Source: Bimastos eiseni | Taxonomy: Eukaryota; Annelida; Clitellata; Crassiclitellata; Lumbricidae | Direction of reading: 5' to 3' | Assembly: GCA_959347315.1 (NCBI GenBank) | Contig: OY365806.1 | Coordinates: 20,554,747-20,618,746, forward strand | DNA: 64,000 nucleotides | In this document: one piece after another, positions 1 to 9,573 of the stretch | How the letters are laid out: every line of letters starts with the position of its first letter | Numbering within the stretch: position 1 is the stretch's first letter | Notes under the pieces: generated by a model | The model's database searches: none | The model's input: only the letters and a program-made list of their open reading frames with translations | What the model was told of the DNA's origin: nothing | Position numbers and translations under genes: made by a program

Positions 1-7
1 CCACAAA

Positions 8-250
8 CCTAACCTCTGTTCTCAAATCACTTCATTGGCTAAAGGTCCCTCAGTGCATCCATTACAAAATGTGGATCTCTTATTCACGTTGCTCTTCGAT
101 ACTCTCGGCCCTTTAACTGTAAGCTTAGTCTTACATTCATCAGAGCTCTATACTCACCAACCAACCGCACATGTCTGCTCGCGCTTATCGTCATATTTGA
201 GAAATCTTCGAATATTTATATTCAACTTGCATTACATTACAGTAGCATTT
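8..250 (+). pseudogene. LINE reverse-transcriptase C-terminal relic
   Basis: The forward strand reads LTSVLKSLHWLKVPQCIHYK near the window edge. This matches the conserved segment (VLKSLHWLPV followed by a YK motif) found after the RT thumb in many CR1/L2/Crack-type LINEs of invertebrates. The frame is lost after about 40 codons and no other domain is present, so this is a 5'- and internally truncated relic. A second copy of the same segment, with SSQIKRLQAIHNALALPITK upstream of it, lies at 48880-49060. Together they show a dispersed LINE family. The clade assignment is inference; the homology of the two copies is visible directly. Confidence 0.6.
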
Positions 251-459
251 TAGCAGCTCTGTTCTTGCAAATTCTGCGAAAGTAATTTTACTTTTGAACT
301 GAAAACGGTAGCGTACATTAATTGCTTTTATCCTGATGATTCCAATTTTCTATTTTTATCTTTGTCGGCGAAGAGGCGCTCCAGTTCCAAACTCGGTCAA
401 CAAGGCCCGGTTCGAGGCCTATGGATTTTTCGTAACTAGGCGCGCCCACCCCTCAACCC

Positions 460-1169
460 CCCAAAAATTTAATACGAACAAGACATAACGAGGTTCTGAG
501 CATTATTAACTTGCTAAATATACTAAGCAGTGTACATTGAAATTCTAAATATGAAAATATTCTATTGAGCACGTGGTCTGACGTAGAAGAACTAGAAACA
601 GAGGTTACAGAATTGTTTTATTATTGTTTCAACCAAATAGCACATTATTTATTTAAAATTCACTCTTCTGGCTTTCAATCCTGCAAACTCCCGAAGTAGC
701 TCTTCCATATTTAGTTGATCTGCAATTTTCTTCTCGATCGAAATCGTGGCTAAACCAACTAAACGAGCTCATGCCCGGTTCAAAGAATTTTTCTCAAATA
801 GGAGGGATGTAATCTTGCCGCCCCAGACGCCCCGCCCCCACACAAAAATTTAATACGAACAAGACATAACGAAGTTCTGAGCACTTAGCCCAAATTGCTA
901 AATATACTAAGCAGTGTAGGCCTACATTGAAACCCTGAATATGAAAATATTCTATTGATCACGTAGTCTGACATAGAAGAACTAGAAACATAAATTACAG
1001 AATTGTTTTATAATTTTTTTCTCAATCAAGTGGCACATTATTTTTTTTAATTTAAAATTGACTTTTCTGGCTTTCACTGCTGCAAACTCCCGAATTAGCT
1101 CTTCCATATTCAGTTTTTGCAATTTTATTCTCGATCGAAATCTTGACTAAACCAACTAAACGAGCCTGC
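460..1169 (-). repeat. Tandem direct duplication of a hAT 3' end
   Basis: Two diverged copies of about 310-330 bp lie in direct orientation at 460-769 and 840-1169. Both begin with AAAAATTTAATACGAACAAG and both contain ATGAAAATATTCTATTGA and CTCGATCGAAATC. Read on the minus strand, both encode the very C-terminus of a hAT transposase (MEELIREFA and SIE..IA-like segments). The 460-769 copy loses homology at about 770, before the conserved dimerisation block. Copies differ by several substitutions and short indels, so the duplication is old. Confidence 0.75.
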
Positions 1170-1249
1170 GACATTTTTGATCTCAGATATGATTTGACGA
1201 GCTTCAACTTTGAAAAACTTCGTTCAGCGCTGGCAACTGTGATAGGCAA
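1052..1249 (-). pseudogene. hAT transposase C-terminal dimerisation domain relic
   Basis: The minus strand reads VASAERSFSKLKLVKSYLRS followed by KMSQARLVGLVKISIE. This is the hallmark of the hAT C-terminal dimerisation region (hATC): the A-E-R-S-F-S-x-L-K core, then the LRS-M-x-x-x-R-L segment. Only about 65 residues survive. The BED finger and the D, D, E catalytic blocks are missing, and the sequence 5' of it (1250-1606) runs straight into what looks like a hAT terminus. It is therefore an internally deleted, non-functional copy. A frameshift near the end restores a MEELIREFA-like tail in another frame. Confidence 0.8.
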
Positions 1250-1606
1250 CGTTTTTAACCAATAATGACAAACAAGTCGCTCATAACCGGAAGTTCAACT
1301 TAATCGATGAAAAGTGAACCGAAATCGGATATAAAGATTATTGCTGAGCATGTTAAAAGGAGAAGAAGCAGATGAATAATAATAATATATTGAAAGGAGA
1401 AATTATATTTCATTGTAAAAAATATTCATATTTGACAATAATTTAGAAATTTGTGGTCTAAGAAAATATTACTTTCCTACGCTATGCATATTTATTTAAT
1501 TGAATTCAATAACACTATAAAAGTACCGCCCCTGAAAAATGGTGAAATTTTCCGCCGTAGGCCATCGCCTACTTCGCCTACGCCTAGATCCGGGCCTGAA
1601 CGAGCC
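1250..1606 (-). repeat. hAT 5'-terminal segment; uninterrupted paralogue of the transposon insertion site
   Basis: This segment matches 2140-2248 joined to 5830-6050. Shared blocks include ACCGGAAGTT, GAGCATGTTAAA, AGGAGAA, CATATTTATTTAATTGAATT and CGCCTAGATCCGGGCCTG (CCAGGCCTG in the other copy). In this copy the stretch CATGTTAAAAGGAGAA is continuous. In the other copy the 3,581-bp transposon sits between CATGTTAAA and AAAGGAGAA. The outer end, read on the minus strand, starts CAGGCCCGGATCTAGGCG, which resembles a hAT terminal inverted repeat. Confidence 0.8.
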
Positions 1607-1862
1607 TGTCATCTTGGCCTTCGTTGTCGCAGTATTCACTTTCTTTCTCGGTGCCGAATTTGACTTCCATCGCGAGATTTTGCTCTTAGGAATCGGATGA
1701 GGAGTCTTGGCCTAAGAATAGGTAGGCCTATGGTCTTCGCTGTGATTATTATGCGCGGCACGCGCCTCATCAGATACCGGATGCTTAATGAACTTCAGGA
1801 TTGCGTCTTTCTGCATGGCCGCAGATGATTCACGTGCGAGCCTTAATTTTTTTAAATATGAA

Positions 1863-2015
1863 CAGGGCCGTACTGAGCTATTATTGCGCCCTGTGCCTAG
1901 CATCAGTTTGGCGCCCCCACATTTTGAAAAAAGTGCATTTTATGGAATAATAAGTTATTCCATCTTGAAATTTGCGCCCTTTCCACATTTGCGCCCTGGC
2001 TACGGTAAGGCCCTG
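1863..2015. mobile_element. hAT-type MITE, diverged copy (CAGGGCCGTA family)
   Basis: It starts CAGGGCCGTACTGAGC and shares TTGCGCCCTGTGCCTAGCATC, TTTGGCGCCCCCA and TAATAAGTTATTCCATC-type blocks with the copies at 7671-7843 and 18537-18729. The far end reads TACGGTAAGGCCCTG instead of a clean TACGGCCCTG. No matching 8-bp target duplication is visible (AATATGAA left, TTTCTGAG right). The distal end is therefore rearranged or diverged. Confidence 0.7.
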
Positions 2016-2139
2016 TTTCTGAGCCAGAGCATCGCTGTCTCTTTCTTCCTCTACCATCCACCATTCGGTTATGATATTTTGTACATTTAAGGGAATTAAT
2101 TTCATTTAAATATCCTCTTTCTATTCAATTTGAAAGTTG

Positions 2140-2248
2140 AAGTTTTTAGCTGATATTGATAAACAAGGCGCTCAAAACCGGAAGTTGAACTTAATTGATG
2201 AAAAGTGAATCGAAATCGAATCTACAGATTTTTGTTGAGCATGTTAAA
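2140..2248 (-). repeat. hAT-derived flank, left half of a split copy
   Basis: This is homologous to 1250-1365 (AACAAGGCGCTCAAAACCGGAA versus AACAAGTCGCTCATAACCGGAA). It ends CATGTTAAA, where the transposon at 2249 begins, and continues on the far side at 5830. Confidence 0.8.
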
Positions 2249-2275
2249 GGGGCCGTCCATAAAGTACGTCACGCT
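2249..2275 (+). repeat. Left terminal inverted repeat (27 bp)
   Basis: It begins GGGGCCGTCCATAAAGTACG and is the perfect inverse of 5803-5829. It probably carries the transposase binding and cleavage site. G-rich subterminal DNA follows immediately. Confidence 0.95.
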
Positions 2276-2296
2276 CCAGGGGGAGGGGGTGTAAGA

Positions 2297-2330
2297 AAGT
2301 GTGACAGTTTGTGACAGGGGGAGGGGGTCA
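2297..2330 (+). repeat. Left G-rich subterminal repeat
   Basis: This is a GTGACAGTTTGTGACAGGGG-type block followed by GAGGGGG. It recurs in the same orientation at 5753-5786, inside the right end. The subterminal boxes are therefore direct repeats, while the outer 27 bp are inverted. Confidence 0.8.
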
Positions 2331-2810
2331 GGCCATGTGTGACGTCACACATTTAGTTTTTTTAATTTTATTTCTAATTTATTTTTTATTTTTTTAGTAG
2401 AATTTAATAGCTTTAAAAATAATTTTCAAAAATTTTGTGAAACATTTGAATTTGGACTGTTCCATTTTTTAGTTAGTAAAGGGGTGAAAGAAAATCTAAA
2501 TTATAATTTCGTTTTTATTAGAGGTTAACACATGGATAAATATTCATACTGCCCGCTGTAACAACCCTAGAGTCATAAAAGCCTGAGGCCAAGGGCTCGC
2601 GGGTTGTTACGAGGGTGTTATGAAAAAAACAAAGTATTAATATAATATATATTAATATAAAATTAAAAACTACTTATAATATATTACAAATACTTGATGC
2701 TTTTGTAATCATTAATATAAATTTTCTTTGATGATATTTACTTTCAGATATTAATTGCTATTGTTCAGTTTATATTTGAAAAATCTCGTGTGAGGATGGA
2801 GAAATGAAAC

Positions 2811-5227
2811 TTGTATACATCACTTTATAATGTTTATGTTAAAGCACACGCAACCACGAGTAAAGCAGATTGCCAAAAAGATGTTAATGAGATATGGAAA
2901 AGAATAAAGTCTGATGATAATGTATTTGAGAAAGTAGAATCACTTTTAAAAGAATATGATGCAATTGCAAAGCAGAAAAAAGGAACGTTAATGACTTTCT
3001 GGGCGAAACAAGCATTGAAACCAGACGCTTTGCTTCAAACATCAACTGTGCCAGACGTTCCAACAAAATCATCACTTGTCGAGGAACATGCATGTGGAAG
3101 TGTTGAAAGCAATCCATCTACATCCACTACATCCAAGACTGAAGATGTCAAAAATATAAAACAAAAGTTCAAGATGAACTCAAAGTTGAAATTGATTTGA
3201 TAAAAAGCGACATGGTTGGATTATATAACAGAAAAGACAGTGGTCTTATCACAAAAGATCAAGAAACAGAACTGTTGGAAAAGAAGAGAAAAGTAGATGA
3301 ATTGGAGAAGGAATTGAGTAAGAAACAAAGGGAACAAGAAAGACAGCAAAAAGCCAGGTTGAGAAAGCAAGAAACATTGGCAAGGATATGTGCAGAGAAC
3401 CCTGAACTCAGCAATGCTTTGAAAATAAGAGAAAAAACTGGTCGTCCTGCAATAGAAATTGATCAACCATTGTTTCTCAACGCAATTGTCGACATCGCTT
3501 TACATGGGTCGGCTGCACATGAAAAACGACAAAGTGACATATACAGGAGTATTAGAACATTAGACCAATTGACTGAGCAACTTAACACTGGTGGATTTCA
3601 TGTCAGCCGGAGCACCGTTTACACTCGATTGTTGCCAAGACGAAGTTCGACATTAGAAGGGAAAAGACACGTTTCCACAGTACCAGTCAAGCTAATCCGA
3701 TCTAAGAACGATTCCCACTCCAAACACATCGATGGAAAGTTCTGCACAGCCACATTGAGACATTTAGAAGAATTATCATAAGTGCTCGGACCTAACGAAG
3801 TATGCTTCATTAGCCAGGATGATAAAGCACGAATTCCAATAGGATTGACTGCAGCGAATAAACAGGCACTATTGCTCATGCATGTGGAATATCGAGTCAG
3901 TTTACCAGACCATGATTGGGTTGTTGCAGCCAAACACAAACTTATTCCATCAGTTTATGCTGGAATTCGCATTGAAAAAGATGGACTAGAAAAACCGGAA
4001 GTTGTAAGCTATTCGGGTCCAACATACATTGCAATACGATCAGGGAAGCATTCGTCATCTTCTGCTTTTGCTCATGGCTTAGACTTTGAAAGACTATTGG
4101 ATTTGGATGAATTTGATGCAATAACAAGAGATGAAAGAGACAAGGTGATCAAGCCTATTGTTGTGTTTACAGTGGATGGAGGGCCAGACGAAAATCCTCG
4201 CTATCAAAAAGTCATTGACGTTGCAATCCATCACTTCGCTAAAAATAATCTAGATGCCTTATTCATTGCAATCAATGCACCGGGAAGAAGTGCTTTTAAT
4301 CGCGTGGAACGTCGAATGGCTCTGTTGAGCAGAGAACTGTCTGGTGTCATATTGCCACATGAACATTATGGCAGTCACCTTGATTCGCAGGGCAGAACAA
4401 TCAATGAGGATCTGGAAAGAACAAACTTCAAGTTTGCAGGTGAAACTTTGGCTGAAATCTGGTCACATGTGATTGTTGACCAATTTCCAACAGTTGCAGA
4501 ATATATCAACTCTGATAAATCTGAATTGGATGCAGCAGGACTGATATCGAAGGATCAGGAATGGTTTGACAATCATATTCGCACCAGCCAATATTTCACT
4601 CAAATTGTGAAATGTCAGGACATAAAATGTTGCGACAAAGTACGAAGCTCATATTTCAATGTTTTACCTTCGAGATTCTTTCCTCCTCCAATCCCAATCA
4701 ACCAAACAACTGATGGACTCAAAGCTTCAGAAAGAGCAGATGCAGATTCTCATAAATTTCCTTCATTGTTTGTGGCACAAACTCTCAAATTTGATGACAT
4801 TATGCCGAGATCAACAGGAGTTTTCAAAGTACAACCATATGATCTTTATTGTCCATCTTTGCAGACCAGCTTACTTGATCGAATTTGCAAAGTATGTCAC
4901 TTAAACTTTGCCTCACAAACAATGTTGAAGAAACATGCAGGACAACACAGAGTTCGGGGTCGGGAGAATGTGCCAACATAAACTGTTCCAGAATCAACTC
5001 AGATAAAACGCATCCGTCCTTTGAGAATCGCTGCTAGAAGGCAAAGAGAACTCATGGCAGTTATTGCCAGAAGAGAAAATGCACATTCAGAGGATGTTGA
5101 GTGGCTAGATGAGGATGAAGTTGATCTGTCTGCAATTATCCTTCCAGGAAACGATGATGGTGAAAGATTGATGCCAGTCGTAACTATGGATGAACACTTC
5201 ACTTCACCACGGATGGATGTCTTGTGA
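2811..5227 (+). pseudogene. Transposase gene with one frameshift and two in-frame stops
   Basis: The first part reads from ATG 2811 to about 3165 (130 codons with its overrun, rich in K, E and S). The frame then shifts in an A-rich run, and the same frame continues to TGA at 5225, interrupted by TAA at 3779 and TAA at 4979. The whole would be about 800 residues. In order it shows: a Lys/Glu-rich coiled-coil-like stretch (about 3266-3390); a helix-turn-helix-like segment with SRSTVYTRLLP (about 3546-3645); and a DDE core. The candidate core residues are D in SQDDKARIPIG (3818), D in TVDGGPDENPRY (4175) and E in NRVERRM (4307). After these comes a perfect C2H2 finger, C-x2-C-x12-H-x3-H (4886-4948), then an acidic tail with WLDEDEVDLS. 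The spacing and the DGG and N-x-x-E contexts recall ISAzo13/Zator transposases. It is inactive as it stands. Confidence 0.85.
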
Positions 5228-5363
5228 ATATTTTTGAATTAAACATAATTCACAGGCCCAAAATAAACAGATTCAATATAGCATAAGAGTTTGTCACATA
5301 ATTTGTCAATCTAGTCTTTTTTTAGTCAAATTGTTTTGTTTCATTTTTATTATTAAATCACTG

Positions 5364-5448
5364 GGTGAGGTCAAGTTTCGCTAATCTACTTCTTATCCTG
5401 TGTAAAAAGATTGCATAATCGGAAGATTATCTAAAACTTGACCTCACC
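5364..5448. repeat. 85-bp hairpin in the transposon 3' non-coding region
   Basis: The arms GGTGAGGTCAAGTTT and AAACTTGACCTCACC are perfect 15-bp complements at the ends of an 85-bp segment, with partial pairing further in. It lies about 140 bp after the transposase stop. It could be a tiny nested foldback element or an RNA 3'-end structure. No target duplication is seen. Confidence 0.75.
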
Positions 5449-5752
5449 TATTGTAAATGAAAAGGCAGCAGATAAATGATGTGTATTATATAATTGTCTA
5501 GTCTAATTTTTGCAATTTTTGTTTTCAAATTCAATCTAGATTGAGTTACTGCTTCAATGAATAACTGTGACAACTGTTGACAATTGACTATTCTACTAAG
5601 TCATTTTAATAATGTGATAGTTCTTTTAAGTGGAAATTTTATATTTTAATACAGTTTAATAGTGAAGTGCGTTTTAGATTAAATTTTAATTAGGTGTTAA
5701 TTAAAAAAATGTTTTTTCGAAAGTGTGACGTACTTTAGGGGGGGAGTCCGAG

Positions 5753-5786
5753 ATTTGTGACAGTTTGTGACGGGGGGAGGGGGGTT
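5753..5786 (+). repeat. Right G-rich subterminal repeat
   Basis: It contains TTTGTGACAGTTTGTGACGG and then GGGGAGGGGGG, matching 2297-2330 in direct orientation. A second, internal GTGTGACGTACTTTA copy of the TIR core lies just before it (about 5723-5737). Confidence 0.8.
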
Positions 5787-5802
5787 AAAAATGGTCAAAA
5801 AT

Positions 5803-5829
5803 AGCGTGACGTACTTTATGGACGGCCCC
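5803..5829 (-). repeat. Right terminal inverted repeat (27 bp)
   Basis: It ends GTACTTTATGGACGGCCCC and is the perfect inverse of 2249-2275. AAA follows at 5830-5832. Confidence 0.95.
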
Positions 5830-6050
5830 AAAGGAGAAAAATCAGATGAACTATAATAATTTATTGAAAAGATAAAATATATTTCATTGAAAAAAAGATT
5901 TATATTTGAGAATAATTTAGAATATTGTGATCTACCGCTGTTTGGGCTCTATACGTGTCTGCATATTTATTTAATTGAATTCAACAAAAGTGTCGCCCCT
6001 CAAAAATGGCGAAATTTGCCTACTTCGCCTACACCTAGATCCAGGCCTGC
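5830..6050 (-). repeat. hAT-derived flank, right half of a split copy
   Basis: This continues the homology with 1366-1606 after the transposon, ending in GCCTACACCTAGATCCAGGCCTG. It forms one ancestral segment with 2140-2248. Confidence 0.8.
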
Positions 6051-6154
6051 GGTCAACCGATGGTAATATCATAATAGGGCCTGCTCGACAGAGTATTTCT
6101 TGTTTAATTAAGTGAGTCCATCTGCATAGACCTTTGATTTGATGTTCTGTCCGT

Positions 6155-6539
6155 CATACCCGCGCCGTAATTATGTCTAGGCCAACACGGCCCCGGCCTA
6201 GGACGTCTCATTTCAAGGGGCGGCAAAAGATGGATTTTTTTATGTTTAAATGTTAAAAGTAAATGATAGCAAGCTAAGGATACTAAGGAAGAAAATTTAT
6301 AGTTTAGTGATTGTGTTATACTGTTATTAAAGTTTAAACTAATACTCTCTCTATTAAGTTAGGCCTGATACTTTTTATTTATTTTTCGTTCTTTCTAACA
6401 GAAAGAATCTAAAGATTGTGCGGGTTTCTCTTCTTGGTTTCTCTTCTCTGTAAAAAGTTGTGAATTTCAATATGCAATTTTGAGAGGGACGGCACAGAAA
6501 TATTGGCCTAGTGGCGGCAAATTGCTAAATCCGCCTCTG
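6155..6539. mobile_element. Possible hAT-type MITE
   Basis: The right end, read on the minus strand, is CAGAGGCGGATTTAGCAATT followed by TGCCGCC, a typical hAT terminus. A GGCCTAGG/GGGGCGGC-rich left end lies near 6180-6225. The left boundary and target duplication are not resolved. The interior is AT-rich with no coding. Confidence 0.4.
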
Positions 6540-6601
6540 CGTCGTACATGTTTCTCCGTGCGAGCACTGGTCCTGCTAAGTGGAAGTAGCATTTTGTACC
6601 A

Positions 6602-6756
6602 CAGAGGCGTCAATCCCCTCTGAATGACGGAAGCAAACCTTCCGGTCCCTAGTGTCAACAAGGCAAAATATTCCCCCCTAAGACTCAGAAAATATCCCCT
6701 TACCTGAAAGTTGAATCATTTGCTTCCGGACCCCCCCCCCTATCTGGACGGCCCTG
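6602..6756. mobile_element. hAT-type MITE with 8-bp target duplication
   Basis: It begins CAGAGGCGTCAATCCCC and ends GGACGGCCCTG. Flanks are TTGTACCA (6594-6601) and TTGGACCA (6757-6764), a 7/8 match. The interior (GCAAACCTTCCGGTCCCTAG, AAATATCCCCTTACCTG) matches the element at 58991-59107. A C10 run sits near the right end. Confidence 0.75.
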
Positions 6757-7548
6757 TTGGACCAGCTCTCAAGTCCACGTAAAACTTTAAAAAATCTGTC
6801 AACGCATTAACTGAAGCTCTGAAATCGCGGTACATAAAAGTGGTACCTAAAGGGACTGGCTAAACTATTCTATTTTTGTCGTTTGTCTTTACGTGACCAC
6901 AAACGCGCATACTGGTAGGACTATTTAATGAACTGGCTTGTAGCCTTATAATATAAAGGCTAGTAGGCTACGTCCTGTATGTCGATTGTTAACAGTCACG
7001 ACTCCTATTAGCGGGTGCAGGTGGTCAACATGAAGTCGATGACGCATTTTTGTCTTCGTATTCATGACGCTGACAATTCTGACAGTTCACAATCGATAGT
7101 TGCAGTAAGATGCACCTGGCGCTGAGGTACGTGACACTCTCCGCTCGCCCGGTGCACAAGGTTCAATATAGGAGTTTAACTTAGTCCAAACCTGCTTAAC
7201 TTACACAAAACACATATTCACATGATTGTATAACGTACATTAAAGAAGCCGAGCAGCTTAAATATTTTGACTGATATCATTATGTAAATCGTTTAATACG
7301 GGCTATTAAATTATACTTAGTTCTTGTTCCACTTGATTAGTTTTACTTTTTAATTATAACTATGTAATTTATTAATTATGAAATATTGACGGTGCATGAC
7401 TGCTATTAAGAAACTTGAACTGACAAGTGAATCGTGTGACTAAGTGGCAATAATTATTCACTTTAGCTTTGACCTTGGCCTTCAGTCGATTAAAGCGTAT
7501 GAGCCTCGACAATGGTGTACAAACAAACAGCGCTTGTGCCTAAAACTG
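6757..7548. other. No recognisable gene
   Basis: This is moderately AT-rich unique-looking DNA. No reading frame resembles a known family and no splice-ready exon stands out. Confidence 0.5.
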
Positions 7549-7660
7549 CTCCACAAAATGGTGTTGAGAATGATTTTCACAAAAGCAAATAAAATCTAGA
7601 AAGAAATTGCCAGGAGAATCACCTAAAGACCAGCCAATTGATATACATGAGAAATGGATA
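7549..7660 (+). repeat. Dispersed repeat copy 1 (pairs with 8888-9000)
   Basis: It shares GCTCCACAAAA, GAGAATGATTT/GAAAATGATTT, GCCAGGAG, GAATC..CTAA..ACCA and CCAATTGAT blocks with 8888-9000 in direct orientation. In the second copy the block is the end of a 131-codon frame (8606-9001). In this copy the same frame starts APQNGVEND and then stops. Confidence 0.7.
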
Positions 7661-7670
7661 AAATTATAGT

Positions 7671-7843
7671 CAGGGCCGTACGGAGGGGGGTCAGAGGGGC
7701 CGTGGCCCAGGTCGCAAATGTGGAAAGGACGCAAATTTCAGGATGGCAAAACTTATTATTTAATAAAATGCACTATTTTCAAAATGTGGGGGCCCCAGAT
7801 TGATGCTAGGCACAGGGCGCAATTAAAGCTCGGTACGGCCCTG
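7671..7843. mobile_element. hAT-type MITE with perfect 8-bp target duplication
   Basis: It starts CAGGGCCGTACGGAGG and ends GGTACGGCCCTG. ATTATAGT occurs exactly on both sides (7663-7670 and 7844-7851). It is 173 bp long and in inverse orientation relative to 1863-2015 and 18537-18729. It has no coding capacity, so movement in trans by a hAT transposase is inferred. Confidence 0.9.
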
Positions 7844-8249
7844 ATTATAGTAATTTGAAGCGGATTATTCTCTATGCATGGGAGGCCCCATACATACGTT
7901 TTATGCTGATTTGTCTTGCTTAGGCTTAGAGCTAAGCAGCTTGGTTGAAATTTAAATAAGCGTTTCCCAGTCTTTTTGGCCGTGGAACCTATTGATCTTA
8001 AATTTTTGGGCGAAACTCCCGTCCAAAACAAAACATATTCTGCTGCAGGTAGGACCTACACACGCTAGAGAATTCAGACAATTATGGGCCTATGTTTACA
8101 CCGAGATTAGATTAATAATAACACAAATATCGATGAAAATGACATCTGAATTAACTTTCGTATACGGTTATACGCCCATGTTAGGCAGAAAGCCTCAACT
8201 TGTTCACAACTCACGTAACCCTACAGTTATGAAAATGCTGATTTAGATA

Positions 8250-8565
8250 ATGATTCCCAGTAGGCCTAGTGAACAACGGCACCACAGAAAGTTGCTAAAA
8301 AATTTTGACGATAGTGTAGCAGAATCCATACTCAACACCGAACCACGTCTCTGGAACGATCTGCCTTCTGAATTCCAAACTTTTCAGCTCCCCACTATCA
8401 TTGCTAATTGCTCACCATCAAACCTGCCACAGGTTCTCTATCCATCGCCATCGGGTTTAGTTTTGAAACTTAAGTTTCACCTTTTCAAGAACTCTTCGAG
8501 GCTCACCTAATCATCCACCTTCCAATACTCGACCTAAACGACACCCACTTTAACAGCTAGGTCTA
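8250..8565 (+). pseudogene. LINE 3'-end relic
   Basis: The forward frame contains TEPRLWNDLPSEFQTF and, after an indel-like gap, LKLKFHLFKNSS. This is the usual last block of CR1/L2-type LINE ORF2 proteins (P-x-LWN-x-LP ... FK-x-x-LK-x-x-LF). The downstream tail CGACACCCACTTTAACAGCT recurs at about 33925-33955, showing a shared 3' end. The rest of the element is absent. Confidence 0.65.
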
Positions 8566-8605
8566 CTAGTGTTCGATCGAATTTCGTTTTCGTTTTCGGC
8601 CGAAA

Positions 8606-9001
8606 ATGAAAACATGGTTTCGGTCGGTCTCGAAGACCTACTCTGCTTACTCTGGACGTTGTAAAATTACTCTCAATAAGACAATAATTCGCTACATATG
8701 TGACACTGAAATAACAGACATAGAAATTCAAGCGGTCTCAATGCCAGAAAGCAACAGCAGCACAAAGAAATGTCAATACTGCAGAAAATGTGCTGTTTGC
8801 TGTTACCACGTTCGTTTTAAGTTCAGTTTGCGTATAAATAGTTTGGCTTTACGAGAGGCGGCGGTGCCTGACTCAGGCGACATATATGCTCCACAAAAGG
8901 GTGCTGAAAATGATTTAACAGAGAAAAGAATTAAATCAAGGTCAAATAGCCAGGAGGAGAATCTGCTAAGGACCACCCAATTGATTCCATTAGAGTCTTA
9001 A
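8606..9001 (+). other. 131-codon open frame of unknown nature
   Basis: The translation has a CQYCRKCAVCC cluster and a charged C-terminus that coincides with the repeat block at 8888-9000. The start overlaps a TTCGTTTTCGTTTTCGGCCG motif (8582-8601) that looks like a transposon terminus. The repeat content argues for a mobile-element fragment. I do not recognise a function. Confidence 0.25.
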
Positions 9002-9399
9002 TTTTCCTTATTGCTCACATTGTGTAAGTTTAAATTGATTTATGTATTTGCTATTATGTTCTATTAAAATCATGAGAAATCATGGTTATTGTTATGGTTT
9101 TGGTTATATATATTAATTAATTAATTTATTGAGTGTATATGTATAATATATATATACATTTAATATATATTAACACATTAGCGAAGTCAGTTAAGTTTAG
9201 AGACTTTTGTGCTGATGTCTTGTGAACATAGAAGGACTTTCTTCTAAAAACTGAATAATGATGACATCATTGACGCTTTTTGCGTCAACTAGTGACACGG
9301 TGAAAACCCGATGCTTATGTCTACTGACTCTATCATCACGGTGAAATAAACCAAACTGTCCACATGATGGAACAAACCGGGCAGACCACATCAGGCCGC
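9002..9399. other. AT-rich gene-free stretch
   Basis: It contains ATTAATTAATTAATTTATTG and an ATATATA tract (about 9100-9175). No coding signal is seen. Confidence 0.5.
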
Positions 9400-9426
9400 A
9401 AGGGGATGAACCCAGCGAGTCGCGAC

Positions 9427-9573
9427 TCCAGTCAGCATAGTTCTCTGGGCGATTGGACCTTTCGGGTCGCTGACCCATGTGTCTGGAACAGTCTTCCAGT
9501 AGCAATTCAGGGAACCAAAGTCCTTTCTGCTTTAAAGGAAGTTATAGTTATAGGCCTACTTTCTATGTAATCC
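9427..9573 (+). pseudogene. LINE ORF2 C-terminal relic
   Basis: The frame reads SLGDWTFRVADPCVWNSLPV followed by AIQGTKVLSALKEV. It matches the terminal block of LINE polyproteins (R-S-F-x-V-A-x-P-x-x-WNSLP-x-x-I-x-x-x-x-S-x-x-x-FK). Only about 45 residues remain. The downstream AT-rich sequence to about 9900 may be its 3' UTR. Confidence 0.7.

Larger units (their letters stand above)
2249..5829 (+). mobile_element. Complete 3.58-kb DNA transposon, Zator/ISAzo13-like, with TIRs and AAA target duplication
   Basis: The first 27 bases (starting GGGGCCGTCCATAAAGTACG) are the exact reverse complement of the last 27. The trinucleotide AAA flanks both ends (2246-2248 and 5830-5832), giving a 3-bp target duplication; the filled and empty paralogous sites agree on the boundaries to within one A. 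Inside is a single forward transposase gene (2811-5227) with non-coding margins of about 560 and 600 bp. From memory, GGG-starting TIRs, 3-bp duplications and a Tc1/ISAzo13-like DDE domain fit the Zator superfamily, but I could not verify this. Perfect TIRs with a gene broken at only three points suggest a fairly recent arrival. Confidence 0.85.

Noticed and set aside
1863..2015. Target duplication around the first CAGGGCCGTA MITE
   Set aside because: Flanking octamers AATATGAA and TTTCTGAG do not match.
3221..4127. Minus-strand frames of 61-106 codons inside the transposon
   Set aside because: They are antisense shadows of the transposase gene.
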